From: Pseudovibrio axinellae
Lineage (GTDB): Bacteria > Pseudomonadota > Alphaproteobacteria > Rhizobiales > Stappiaceae
Assembly (NCBI RefSeq): GCF_900110875.1
Contig: NZ_FOFM01000005.1
Location: 248,001 to 312,000, forward strand
DNA: 64,000 bases
Direction: 5' to 3'
Shown here: positions 44,371-53,337 of the stretch, piece by piece
Layout: each line of letters opens with the position of its first letter
Numbering within the stretch: position 1 is the first letter of the stretch
Made by a program: the position numbers and the translations under genes
The notes under the pieces: model-generated
What the model saw: the letters and a program-made list of their open reading frames with translations, nothing else
Told to the model about the DNA's origin: nothing
The model's database searches: none

Positions 44371-45243
44371 TTACTGATTGGCAATCTGCTCCCATATGGC
44401 TTGCGCCACGGTCCCTGCTGGTATGTCCCTGCGTCGCATCACATAGTGCAGCACCGGGGTTGCCGCATAGCCCTCAACGTTAAGCGCAACAAGCGTGCCC
44501 TGCTCCAGCTCCTTCTCGATCATGTAGTCAGGCATGCCACCCCACCCCATGTTCTCCAACAGGATCTCCTTCTTGGTTGCAAAGTCAGAAACAGTCCAAC
44601 GTAACCCTCCCGGCATCAGGCCTCGGCTTTGCTCTTTCGACTGGCTACTGTCAGCGACCACGACCTGTACATAGTTTTGCATCTCAACCATCGTTCGAAA
44701 ACCATTGTCCTCTGCAGCCGGAAAATCTCGGTGTGCAACTGGCAGCATCGTAATCGGTGTCAATGGAACCGCTTCGACCAGATCCATTGGTACCTCATCC
44801 AGCGTGGTAATGATGATCTGTGCTTCCTCAGAGAGCAATCGCTCGAGCGGCCCACCCATGCTATCGCGTGAAAGGCGAATATGAGTGGCTGGGAATTCGC
44901 ATGTCAGCTTCCCGATCAGCTTCAAAAGTGGTGGCAGTTGATAAGTTGACGAGACAGAAAGCAGCACCTCTGCTTCATGGTCGGAATTCAAATTCTGAGC
45001 GATTGATTTCAGGTCCCGCATTCGGCGCAGAACTCTCGTGGAGTGTCGATAAAAGACCTCACCTCGTGGAGTTAGTTTGGGGCGGTAGTCCTCACGTGAA
45101 AGCAACTGAAACCCGATCTCGTCCTCAAGTTTCTTCAGCATATGACTGACTGCAGATTGCGCCTTATTCAAATGCTCAGCCGCTCCCCGAAACGTCCCTG
45201 CACTCACAATTGCATCCAGCACAACCAACTGCTCAAACGTCAT
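44371..45243 (-). CDS. LysR-family transcriptional regulator
   Basis: A 290-residue LysR regulator. The ATG at 45243 (MTFEQLVVLDAIVSAGTF) has GGAGGG seven bases upstream; an ATG-like start 18 bases earlier is not used. The N-terminal winged helix contains RGAAEHLNKAQSAVSHMLKKLE and the C-terminal half is a periplasmic-binding-like effector domain. It is divergent from the pirin-flavin reductase pair across a spacer holding an inverted repeat with T-N11-A, so it probably controls them. Confidence 0.92.
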   Translation of the reverse strand: MTFEQLVVLDAIVSAGTFRGAAEHLNKAQSAVSHMLKKLEDEIGFQLLSREDYRPKLTPRGEVFYRHSTRVLRRMRDLKSIAQNLNSDHEAEVLLSVSSTYQLPPLLKLIGKLTCEFPATHIRLSRDSMGGPLERLLSEEAQIIITTLDEVPMDLVEAVPLTPITMLPVAHRDFPAAEDNGFRTMVEMQNYVQVVVADSSQSKEQSRGLMPGGLRWTVSDFATKKEILLENMGWGGMPDYMIEKELEQGTLVALNVEGYAATPVLHYVMRRRDIPAGTVAQAIWEQIANQ

Positions 45244-45264
45244 TCCATTTCCCTCCAACATTAC

Positions 45265-45281
45265 GATCTATAAAATAGATC
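45265..45281. promoter_or_regulatory. Probable LysR operator
   Basis: GATCTA-TAAAA-TAGATC is a perfect 6-5-6 inverted repeat that contains the T-N11-A core of LysR sites. It sits 22 bases upstream of the LysR start and 78 bases upstream of the pirin gene, where it could serve both autoregulation and activation. Confidence 0.65.
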
Positions 45282-45358
45282 ATCTATGTGAAAATACAAT
45301 GTTATTAATATATCAAAATGAGGGTTAGGTTCTTTTCAGACAACAAGGAACCAAGCAG

Positions 45359-46051
45359 ATGAGCTTGAACAACACACGTATTATCCACCGCGAAGACCTG
45401 CCGCTTGGGGGCTTTGCAGGCATCATTGAGACCCGGATGGTCCAAAACCCCAAGCTATGGAAAAGCGCAAATGAACGCACAGACATCAGTCACGGTCTTG
45501 GAGACTTTCTCTATCTGGCGACGGGCCACTTCAAACCAGATGACGGAGCGCCCCTTCACCCGCATCGCAACGTAGACATTGTAAGCTTCATCCCAAAAGG
45601 CGCCGTCGGCCACGAAGGCACAATGGGTCACGGGACGACAATTCAGGGCCCAGGCGTCCAAGTGCAACGCGCGGGAACCGGCATTGAGCACGCCGAATTC
45701 AGTTTGAATGGAGAAAAAGCTGATCTCGTTCAGCTCTGGTTCTCTCCACCAGAAAATGACCTTGAGCCTGGCTACCAAGAGTACAAGCTGGAGTCCGGTA
45801 AGATGACAACAGTGCTGGGAGGGCATGACGACAGCGTGTTCGCCAATAACATGACATGTGAGGTAGGCCTATTGCCAAACGGTTCACAAGCGACCACCGA
45901 TCATCCTTTTATTGCCTTCCTTTACGAAGGAGAGGCAACCGCAAATGGACTATCGCTCAAATCAGGAGACTTGATCGAGGGCGATGCGCTGGACCTTGTC
46001 ACCCATACGCCATGCAGTCTCGTTCTCATCCAGTTCACCAAAACATTCTAA
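45359..46051 (+). CDS. Pirin-family cupin protein
   Basis: A 230-residue pirin-like bicupin. Metal ligands of the N-terminal cupin are present: His67 and His69 in LHPHRNVD, His111 and Glu113 in GIEHAEF, with spacing as in pirin and E. coli YhhW. Some members oxidise quercetin; others act in redox regulation. The pairing with an FMN reductase and a LysR regulator suggests a response to quinones or similar electrophiles, which is inference. Confidence 0.9.
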   Translation: MSLNNTRIIHREDLPLGGFAGIIETRMVQNPKLWKSANERTDISHGLGDFLYLATGHFKPDDGAPLHPHRNVDIVSFIPKGAVGHEGTMGHGTTIQGPGVQVQRAGTGIEHAEFSLNGEKADLVQLWFSPPENDLEPGYQEYKLESGKMTTVLGGHDDSVFANNMTCEVGLLPNGSQATTDHPFIAFLYEGEATANGLSLKSGDLIEGDALDLVTHTPCSLVLIQFTKTF

Positions 46052-46083
46052 GCAACCGACTCATTTAGATACGGAGATAACTC

Positions 46084-46620
46084 ATGAAACTGATCGCCTT
46101 TGGAGCAAGCAATAGCAAGAGCTCGATCAACAAAAAGCTGGCAACCTATGCGGCTTCACTCGTAGACAATGCTCAGATTGAAGTGCTGGACATCAACGAT
46201 TTCGACCTGCCACTGTTCAGTGAAGACTTGGAAAAAGAACTCGGCCACCCACAGGCAGCGCAAGATTTCATAGCGAAAATCTCAGAGGCTGATGGCTTGG
46301 TGATTTCCTTTGCAGAACACAATGGCTCATATACCGCCGCTTACAAAAACCTTTACGACTGGGCAAGCCGCATCGAACAGAAGGTTTATCAAAACACGCC
46401 GGCGGTGTTTCTTTCAACCTCCCCTGGTCCAGGTGGTGCCTCCAGCGTCTTGAACTCGGCTGTCACATCCGCACAGTTTTTAGGAGCAGAATTAAAGGCC
46501 TCTCTTTCTCTAGGAAGCTTCTACGATAAGTTCAATCTAGAAACCAATGAACTGCACGACACCACAGCTTTAAACGAACTCCGCACAACCATGCAGCAAC
46601 TCGCAGCCATTCCAGCCTAA
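46084..46620 (+). CDS. NADPH-dependent FMN reductase-like protein
   Basis: A 178-residue flavodoxin-fold reductase. The N-terminal GASNSKSSINKKLA is the FMN phosphate loop; SFAEHNGSYTAAYKNLYDWA and LSTSPGPGGASSVL are further FMN-binding segments of the family. It follows the pirin gene by 32 bases with GGAG upstream, so the two are cotranscribed. It likely reduces quinones or flavins with NADPH. Confidence 0.9.
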   Translation: MKLIAFGASNSKSSINKKLATYAASLVDNAQIEVLDINDFDLPLFSEDLEKELGHPQAAQDFIAKISEADGLVISFAEHNGSYTAAYKNLYDWASRIEQKVYQNTPAVFLSTSPGPGGASSVLNSAVTSAQFLGAELKASLSLGSFYDKFNLETNELHDTTALNELRTTMQQLAAIPA

Positions 46621-46681
46621 TCTTGAGGTGAAATTGTTCCGTTAAACTCATGTCAAAACCAATATCCTGCACACCCTCATA

Positions 46682-46969
46682 ATGTCAGGTTTCATGTCTA
46701 CAGCGCTGTCGGGCGTTCTATCATGGCTAGAACTCAGCTTCACCCTCGCGTGGCTTACAACTTGGGGCAACCCGATCGTAATCGCATGGTCCATTGCACT
46801 CACTCTGGATCTGATCGCCAGATCAAGTCTGCGTAATGTATATGTTAGGGTTGCAAAATATTGGGAAGGAAGTGGCGCAAATCTTCAAGCTTCAACGGCA
46901 CAAAGCGAAAGCCAGCAGGCCACTTTCGTTTACCAATACCCAAGTGGTCTGCTTGTAAGATGGTGTTAA
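46682..46969 (+). CDS. Small membrane protein, DUF2798-like
   Basis: A 95-residue protein with two hydrophobic helices (about 4-25 and 30-47) and a polar tail. The start MSGFMSTALSGVLSW and the later W-x-x-A pattern loosely resemble DUF2798 proteins. Those usually begin further upstream, but an in-frame stop at 46643-46645 and no earlier start rule out extension. A ten-codon frame (46650-46682) ends on the TAATG that starts this gene. It may be a truncated member. Confidence 0.5.
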   Translation: MSGFMSTALSGVLSWLELSFTLAWLTTWGNPIVIAWSIALTLDLIARSSLRNVYVRVAKYWEGSGANLQASTAQSESQQATFVYQYPSGLLVRWC

Positions 46970-47092
46970 ACCCGGTTCAATGAGACGTTACGCTTGGCCC
47001 TTAACAATAAAGTATCTTTGGCAAAACGAATGCTAACCTCTTGAACACAAAGCCGGTCTTTATAAGAGGTGCTTAGGATAAGAAGGAAGCCT

Positions 47093-48469
47093 ATGCTTGA
47101 TATACCCGTCCGCTTTCGCAATTGGATCATCCTTGGCCTTGTTTCCGCTCTTATGGCGCTGATCCTTCTGGACGAATCTGTATTTGGTCCTGCCCTGCCA
47201 ACAATCCAGTCAGACCTGGGTCTGTCGCGCACAGCAACTCACTGGGTGATCAATGCCTACCTGCTTGTGTTTTCAAGCTCAGTGGCGCTTGGCGGAAAGC
47301 TGCGAGATATGTACGGGCTCCACGTCCTAGTGGGACTAGGCGGAAGCTTCTTCTTGATTGGCAGTCTTCTAGGGGGAGCATCACAGTCGGAAATCATGAT
47401 CATCATTGCAAGAGCCAGTCAAGGCCTTGGCGCAGGCATGCTCTACCCGGTGGTAGCAACAACGATTACGGCAACCTTTCCAGCCAAACAACACGGCATG
47501 GCTCTTGGTGTTATGGCAAGTACCGGCACGACTTTCCTCGCTCTTGGCCCGCTGCTGGGTGGGGTTTTGACCGAATATGCCAGCTGGCGTTGGGTATTCT
47601 GGTTCAATGTCCCCCTTATCTCTGCCATCTGGTGCGCCATTGCTCTCATCTTGCCGCACGCACCTATCACTAAAAAGACACAGGAGAAAGATTGGCTTGG
47701 TCTGAGCCTGTTGCTTTTCGGCTTGCTTTTGTTTGTTTACGGTATCATGGAAGCTCCAGTGGGAGGGAGCGCCCAACTATTAATAGTCGCCGCCATTCCA
47801 ACAGGTCTTGCGGTGCTGTCTTTCTTCTATTGGTTTGAAAGTAAAGCCCGCTCACCGCTAATCGATGTAAGAGTTCTCAAAAACCTATCGATTACCGCAT
47901 GCTGCACAACAACTTTTGCGGCCCAATACTGCAAGCTCACAGTAACGATCTTCATCGCACTCTATTGCGTTAAGGTTCTTGAACTCTCACCGCTGAAAAG
48001 TGGGTTAGCCACATTCGTATGCGTTTCAGCAGCCCCAATAACTGCGCCATTTGCCGGTCGCATAGCCGATAAATATGGTTCACGACGGCCGGTCCTCCTA
48101 GGTCTTTTCATTGCAGGCACATCGCTTTTTGCAGCCGCCATCTGCATCCAGCACAACCTCCTTTATCCCACATTGGCAGTTTTATTTATCTGGGGCATAA
48201 CCTTGCCCTTTTGTTACGTGCCCTCAGTTCGCCTCACCATGAACCAGACCACCCCAAGCAAGCGCGGTGAAGTTCTCGGGATTTTTGGAACAGCCAGAAT
48301 TATGGGGGGCACAATCGGAATCGCCGTCAGCAGTATGATACTTTCACTCACACAGACTTACGATGCTGTCTTTTTCACAGGTTCAAGTATCTTAGGCCTG
48401 AGTTTCCTATTTGCGCTGTTCTTTATGATTGCCAAAGAGTCGGAGGGTAGCAGCGGCATCAAAAACTAA
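47093..48469 (+). CDS. MFS exporter of DHA2 (14-helix) type
   Basis: A 458-residue drug:proton antiporter-like protein with about 14 hydrophobic helices. The ATG at 47093 has AGAAGGA upstream; a GTG at 47069 would add eight basic residues. Motifs include LDESVFGPALPTIQSDLG, HWVINAYLLVFSS and, in the middle, GPLLGGVLTEYASWRWVF, the motif C-like exporter pattern. Substrate unknown. It stands alone, convergent with the MCE lipoprotein gene. Confidence 0.88.
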   Translation: MLDIPVRFRNWIILGLVSALMALILLDESVFGPALPTIQSDLGLSRTATHWVINAYLLVFSSSVALGGKLRDMYGLHVLVGLGGSFFLIGSLLGGASQSEIMIIIARASQGLGAGMLYPVVATTITATFPAKQHGMALGVMASTGTTFLALGPLLGGVLTEYASWRWVFWFNVPLISAIWCAIALILPHAPITKKTQEKDWLGLSLLLFGLLLFVYGIMEAPVGGSAQLLIVAAIPTGLAVLSFFYWFESKARSPLIDVRVLKNLSITACCTTTFAAQYCKLTVTIFIALYCVKVLELSPLKSGLATFVCVSAAPITAPFAGRIADKYGSRRPVLLGLFIAGTSLFAAAICIQHNLLYPTLAVLFIWGITLPFCYVPSVRLTMNQTTPSKRGEVLGIFGTARIMGGTIGIAVSSMILSLTQTYDAVFFTGSSILGLSFLFALFFMIAKESEGSSGIKN

Positions 48470-48522
48470 CCCTTATCTGTGATCCAGCCTTATCTGTAAA
48501 ACAACCCGCGGCAAGCTCTGGC

Positions 48523-49266
48523 TTAATTTGCCTTTGCACCAGAACCAGCAGCTGCTGCCAGCTGACGGTTGCCTGTTGCTTGCTGCTGATTAAGCTCAGC
48601 GCGTTGAGCCGCAGCCCTGCCACGTGAAAGACGGCCAACCGTGTTGATCGACCAGCTTGCAATTTGGGCCAGCACATTGTCAGAGGCAGCATTGAGCGCC
48701 GGGATCGCATCAGAAACGCTATCACCACTTGTCGGCACACTGGCCGCAAATACATGCATACCAACAGAACGACCATCACGATCATCAACGATGCGCGCGG
48801 CCACTTCCACATAGGCCTGATCACCACCATCTACCTGCAACTCGAAGGCACGCAACGTCGTTTGCAGCTGATAGTCAATCAAGAGCCCCTGACCAGGTTG
48901 AGAAACACCGCGCAACTTCCCTGTATTTTCCAAAGTCTCGACAAGCTTAGCCTGAAATACACGAGGAAGCGTGTCAGTCCAGGCAACCTTAGGGAAATAG
49001 GAATAGACGGGGCCCCCGCCCTGCGTCACAGCAATGTTGCTTGTATCCAGCGCCTGCAATGCAACCGGTGTTGCAACCAGCACCTGATAGTCAGAGGCGC
49101 CGACTTTGACAGGAATATCGCTAGGCGCGGTCAAACCATACAGCGCATCTGGACCGCTCGTTCCACACCCAGCCAGCCCACTCAGCAGAACGGTAGCAAC
49201 AACGATATGTTTAATTGTCGAACCGAACACGCGGAGCTCCAGCTTTCTGCAATAAGCCACCCTCAT
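48523..49266 (-). CDS. ABC-type transport auxiliary lipoprotein (PqiC-like)
   Basis: The last gene of an Mla/MCE operon. The protein is an outer-membrane lipoprotein with lipobox LAGC, then the PqiC/auxiliary-lipoprotein fold with YGLTAPSDIP near the start of the mature part. Such proteins complete a bridge between an MCE protein and the outer membrane. The start at 49266 (MRVAYC) gives a 34-residue signal; longer in-frame starts at 49302 and 49332 exist, the last overlapping mlaD by 20 bases, but none has a clear ribosome site. The C-terminal tail is Ala/Gln-rich. Confidence 0.82.
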   Translation of the reverse strand: MRVAYCRKLELRVFGSTIKHIVVATVLLSGLAGCGTSGPDALYGLTAPSDIPVKVGASDYQVLVATPVALQALDTSNIAVTQGGGPVYSYFPKVAWTDTLPRVFQAKLVETLENTGKLRGVSQPGQGLLIDYQLQTTLRAFELQVDGGDQAYVEVAARIVDDRDGRSVGMHVFAASVPTSGDSVSDAIPALNAASDNVLAQIASWSINTVGRLSRGRAAAQRAELNQQQATGNRQLAAAAGSGAKAN

Positions 49267-49312
49267 TTTTCCGAGTCGCTTCCCTATATCTTTGTCAGAC
49301 ATTTCAAAAAAC

Positions 49313-51250
49313 TCAACGCCGCTGTGCCCCATTAAATACAGGTGTGTCTGATCCGCCGAAAATCACACGGTTCGGATTACGATCAAAATTGCTTACAGTG
49401 CGCCGAATCTCAATAAGTGTCTGGTTTAACTGCTGCATCGCTGCTGTAAAGTCCTGCCCGCCTTGTTGGCTCAATTTCAACAGGGCAACTGAGATTGGTT
49501 CTGCTCGCTTGGCAAAAGCATCTGCGACTTCCCGAATAGAAGCAGCCGCGTCTGTCGCTTCCTTGATAAAGCCTTTTCCATCAGCTGAAACCATGCCGTC
49601 AACTTTCTCCAAGATCGTATTCACCCGAACAGAGGCTGCGTTGAGATTCGAGGCGATGTTCTTTGCCTGGTCGATAACCTTCGTGACGTCCGGAACCTTC
49701 TTTTTAATCTCAATGCTCATGTCATTGACTGACTTGGCAGCATTTTGGATTTCATCAATTGCTTTAGCAAGTTCCGGTGTTTTATCTGCAAGCGTGGTGG
49801 CCACTTTATTTGCAGAGGTAACGATGCTTGTAACTTTCACTGGATCAATCGCTGCAACAACCTCGTTAGTATTGGCAATCAACGCATTTGCATTGTCCAT
49901 CGTTTTGGTAAGTTGGCCAGATACCACGGTCAGGTTGTTGCCAATTTCATCGGCAGAAACAATAACGCGATCAATCTCTTTATTCCGCCCGGCGACCAGA
50001 TCACTGACCTGACGAATATTGGCTGACGCCTTACCCGCATCATCAATCGCTTTAGCAATTACCTGATCCTTATCGGACAGCGTTTTCGTAACCGTTTCCA
50101 CCGATGTCACAATGTTCCCGATCTGCTCAGGGTTCACCTTATCCAAGATACGGTTGGCGTTTTGAGTGGTTAAAACAATCTCCTGTGACGCAATCTCTGC
50201 ATTCTTAACGATGCGGTCAATGACTGCCTCGTTCTTGGTCAGCTCCACAATCAATTCACGCGCATTGTCCACCACCAAAGAGGCGGAGGCTAACATCGAA
50301 TTGATGTCACCGCGGCGCTCAGTAAGAACGCCGCCAAGATCTGAGGCTCCCTTGAGAATACGCTCAACTTCCTCTGGCTTAACAGCCGCAATCACAGCCT
50401 CAATCTGGGCAAGCTCATCGGAGAGCTCTGTGGTAAAGTTTAGCAACTGATCAGAGGCGAGCTTGCCGTTTGCAACGATATCGCCAACCCCATCTGCCGA
50501 AGCTGACAGTTTGTTGGTCATCACCTCCACATTATTGACGATCTGACCAAGCTTATCGGGCGGTACATTCGCCAAGAGCACTTCACCGCGATCAACGAGA
50601 TTGCCAAGTTTGCCAGATAGCCCAGTGAGCGCCTTGCTGGTTTCCGTAATACCGGCAAGAAAATCATCAACTCCCGAAGCATTCTTTGCCAAAGCGTCCG
50701 TAAAGGCCTCTACGTTTTTGATGGTCTTTTGCACATCTGGGCGCGCACTAATCACAAGTTCATCAATATTGGAAAGCGTCGAATCCGCTTTACGCATAAT
50801 GTCCTTCGCCCCTTCCAGCAGATCTTCAAACTGCGATCTGCGAGCGTACATAACCGGGATTGTCTCCTCAGCCTTGGAAAAGAGCGCAGGAGATTCTGTG
50901 GAACCACCAGACAGGTCAACATATGCAACGCCAGTCAGACCAGTAAACCCAAGGGAAGCAACGGTATCGCGGCGCAACGGAGCGTTTGCATCAACGCGCA
51001 CAATGGCAACAACCAGCTTCGGGTTACTCGGATCATACGTCAGAGCGCTTACGTCACCAATCTTGATACCGTTAAACAGCACCTGACCACCAATCGGCAA
51101 ACCAGTAACAGCGCCCGGGAAAATAATCTTGATATCACGCCGGCCCGAACGGTCACCCGCACTCAACAGCCAGAATGTGAACAGGAAAGCAATAGCCACC
51201 ACGGTCAGAACGAATGCACCGATAGCGATATTATTTGCGCGGGTTTCCAT
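49313..51250 (-). CDS. MlaD/MCE-domain substrate-binding protein
   Basis: A 645-residue MCE protein. One N-terminal transmembrane helix (about 8-30) is followed by a single MCE domain (about 38-118, with FPGAVTGLPIGGQVLFNGIKIG and LTGVAYVDL). The remaining 500 residues form a long helical, repeat-like periplasmic rod rich in V, N, I and D. E. coli MlaD has 183 residues, so the helical part is far longer here, closer to PqiB/YebT-like tunnels or alphaproteobacterial MCE proteins. It lies between the ATPase and the lipoprotein genes. Confidence 0.9.
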   Translation of the reverse strand: METRANNIAIGAFVLTVVAIAFLFTFWLLSAGDRSGRRDIKIIFPGAVTGLPIGGQVLFNGIKIGDVSALTYDPSNPKLVVAIVRVDANAPLRRDTVASLGFTGLTGVAYVDLSGGSTESPALFSKAEETIPVMYARRSQFEDLLEGAKDIMRKADSTLSNIDELVISARPDVQKTIKNVEAFTDALAKNASGVDDFLAGITETSKALTGLSGKLGNLVDRGEVLLANVPPDKLGQIVNNVEVMTNKLSASADGVGDIVANGKLASDQLLNFTTELSDELAQIEAVIAAVKPEEVERILKGASDLGGVLTERRGDINSMLASASLVVDNARELIVELTKNEAVIDRIVKNAEIASQEIVLTTQNANRILDKVNPEQIGNIVTSVETVTKTLSDKDQVIAKAIDDAGKASANIRQVSDLVAGRNKEIDRVIVSADEIGNNLTVVSGQLTKTMDNANALIANTNEVVAAIDPVKVTSIVTSANKVATTLADKTPELAKAIDEIQNAAKSVNDMSIEIKKKVPDVTKVIDQAKNIASNLNAASVRVNTILEKVDGMVSADGKGFIKEATDAAASIREVADAFAKRAEPISVALLKLSQQGGQDFTAAMQQLNQTLIEIRRTVSNFDRNPNRVIFGGSDTPVFNGAQRR

Positions 51251-51259
51251 GCGTCCTCC

Positions 51260-52075
51260 TCACACCCGTTTGAGCGCGCGGGCGCCCCGGAAATAGGATT
51301 TAACCCAAGGGTGCTCCACCTGCATCATATCTTCAATGGTTCCTTCAACCAAAACCCTACGTTCACTCAAAACAGCAATGCGATCACAAATACTATGAAG
51401 GCTGTCGAGGTCATGCGTTACCATGTAAACTGTAAGTCCCAGAGTTTCTTTTAGTTTTACAATCAGATCATCGAACTCGGCCGCACCAATCGGATCAAGA
51501 CCAGAGGTCGGCTCGTCCAAAAACAAAAGGTCAGGGTCCATCGCCAGGGACCGTGCAAGTGCAGCTCTCTTGATCATTCCGCCCGACAGCTCAGATGGCA
51601 GCTTCTCCGCAGCGTCCAACGGCAGCCCGACCATCTCAATTTTCAACAGCGCCAGCTCATCCCGCAATCGGGCAGAAAGCTTCAAATGTTCACGCAGGGG
51701 CACCTGAACATTTTGTTTCACCGTCAAAGACGAAAACAAAGCCCCCTGCTGGAACAGCACCCCCCATCGCTTCTCAATCTCGCGGCGCATGTCATCGGTT
51801 GCTTCATCGTAGTCCTGCCCAAACACTTCAATGGAACCCGAGCGCCGTGGGTTCAGCCCTAGCACGGTGCGCATAAGGACAGACTTGCCCGTACCCGATG
51901 CCCCCACGAACCCCAAAACTTCGCCGCGGTACACATCCAGATTCAAGTTCTCTAAAATGAGCTTTTGGCCAAAACCAACTGTCACATCCCGAGCCCGAAG
52001 CAAAACTTCACGTTCATCCACCAGGTCGCGCCCTGTGCCCTGCCCCGATACCGGCTCAGTTCTCTCTTGTCCCAT
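51260..52075 (-). CDS. MlaF-type ABC transporter ATPase
   Basis: A 271-residue ABC ATPase. Walker A is GASGTGKS, the signature is LSGGMIKRAALAR, and Walker B is LLFLDEPTSGLD. The LSGG followed by M is the MlaF/Mkl form. It powers movement of lipid between membranes with the MlaE-like permease. It starts 5 bases after the permease stop and ends 9 bases before mlaD. Confidence 0.93.
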   Translation of the reverse strand: MGQERTEPVSGQGTGRDLVDEREVLLRARDVTVGFGQKLILENLNLDVYRGEVLGFVGASGTGKSVLMRTVLGLNPRRSGSIEVFGQDYDEATDDMRREIEKRWGVLFQQGALFSSLTVKQNVQVPLREHLKLSARLRDELALLKIEMVGLPLDAAEKLPSELSGGMIKRAALARSLAMDPDLLFLDEPTSGLDPIGAAEFDDLIVKLKETLGLTVYMVTHDLDSLHSICDRIAVLSERRVLVEGTIEDMMQVEHPWVKSYFRGARALKRV

Positions 52076-52080
52076 ACTGG

Positions 52081-53229
52081 TTAAAACCCAATAGATGCAA
52101 AGAACACCGCAAAAACTCCATCCACTACGATGACCATAAATATAGATTTCACAACAGAAACAGTCGTATGTCGGCCAAGTGACTCAGCAGAGCCTTCAAC
52201 CTTCATTCCTTCCATACAGGCAATCAGGCCGATGATCAGCGCCATAAATGGTGCCTTCAACACACCAACCATCAGTGTATCAACTGTAACAGCCGCCTGC
52301 AGCTGCGCAATGAAGGAATTTGGTACAATGTCCAGGTACCACCAGCATGTCAGCCCAGCCCCAAAAAGAGCCGCCAGGTTTGCCATAAACACAAGAATGG
52401 GAAGGGCGATCATCAATGCCACCAGGCGTGGCAAAATAAGGACCTCAGTCACCCGCAGTCCAGTGACCTGCAAAGCATCAATCTCTTCCCGCATTTTCAT
52501 GGAACCGAGCTCGGCTGTATACGCAGAGCCTGAACGCCCGGCCACCATAATAGCAGTCAGAATGACACCAATCTCTCTCAGCACCAAAATACCGGAGAGA
52601 TCCACGACAAAAATCTCAGCCCCAAACTGCTTTAGGTAAAAGCCGCCTTGCTGGGCAATAATCCCTCCGATCAGAAAACTCATCAGACAGACTATGGGCA
52701 CCGCCCCCATGCATGAGCGCTGGAACTGCACAGCAATGGAAACCGGTCGTAAACGTCTCGGGTGTGTCGCGGCAGCCGTAACTGTCGCAGTCAACCCTCC
52801 AAGCATCGCCAGGACATCACGCGTGTCGCGCCCCAGCTGGCGGGTCGCTTCGCCCACGCCTGCAAGATAATTCAAAAAGGAGTTACCAGAGACTTTCTCG
52901 GGTGGATTATCGACGTCTTCCCGGTCCACTTCTCTCAACAAAATGTCAAAACGTTCGTCTTCGTAAAGAAACTGGACCTGCCGCCCCTGCTCTGCCTGTT
53001 CCATCTGAAACCGCTGCAGCAACCAAGCACCAGCCGTATCCAGAAAGCTAACCTTCTTTAAATCAACGCAAATTACGGAGTGAGTAAGCCTAAGCGCTAC
53101 CTGGGTAATGAGCTTTTCGCATGTCGCTCCTTGGCGGATGCCCCAGGCACCTGAAGCAGTGAGCAAAAGCAACGCACCATCTTGGGCCGCAACCAGATTC
53201 GGCGCATCCATCTTATCAGTCAGCTTCAT
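52081..53229 (-). CDS. MlaE-type permease with N-terminal STAS domain
   Basis: A 382-residue fusion. Residues about 10-100 form a STAS domain (with VICVDLKKVSFLDTAGAWLL) and the rest is an MlaE permease with about five helices (GAVPIVCLMSFLIGGIIAQQ; AGRSGSAYTAELGSMKMREE). In E. coli the STAS protein MlaB is separate. The ATG at 53229 (MKLTDKMDAPN) is preferred because AGGG precedes it and because the longer frame would overlap the divergent dgcN. It is the first gene of the four-gene operon. Confidence 0.9.
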   Translation of the reverse strand: MKLTDKMDAPNLVAAQDGALLLLTASGAWGIRQGATCEKLITQVALRLTHSVICVDLKKVSFLDTAGAWLLQRFQMEQAEQGRQVQFLYEDERFDILLREVDREDVDNPPEKVSGNSFLNYLAGVGEATRQLGRDTRDVLAMLGGLTATVTAAATHPRRLRPVSIAVQFQRSCMGAVPIVCLMSFLIGGIIAQQGGFYLKQFGAEIFVVDLSGILVLREIGVILTAIMVAGRSGSAYTAELGSMKMREEIDALQVTGLRVTEVLILPRLVALMIALPILVFMANLAALFGAGLTCWWYLDIVPNSFIAQLQAAVTVDTLMVGVLKAPFMALIIGLIACMEGMKVEGSAESLGRHTTVSVVKSIFMVIVVDGVFAVFFASIGF

Positions 53230-53337
53230 CACAAAACCCTGAGCCCCGAAATTCGAAAATCCTAATGATCCTATACAGATTTCTGTAATGTGTCGTCCAG
53301 TATTACGCACTCAGCCACAAGTACAACGGATAATGTC

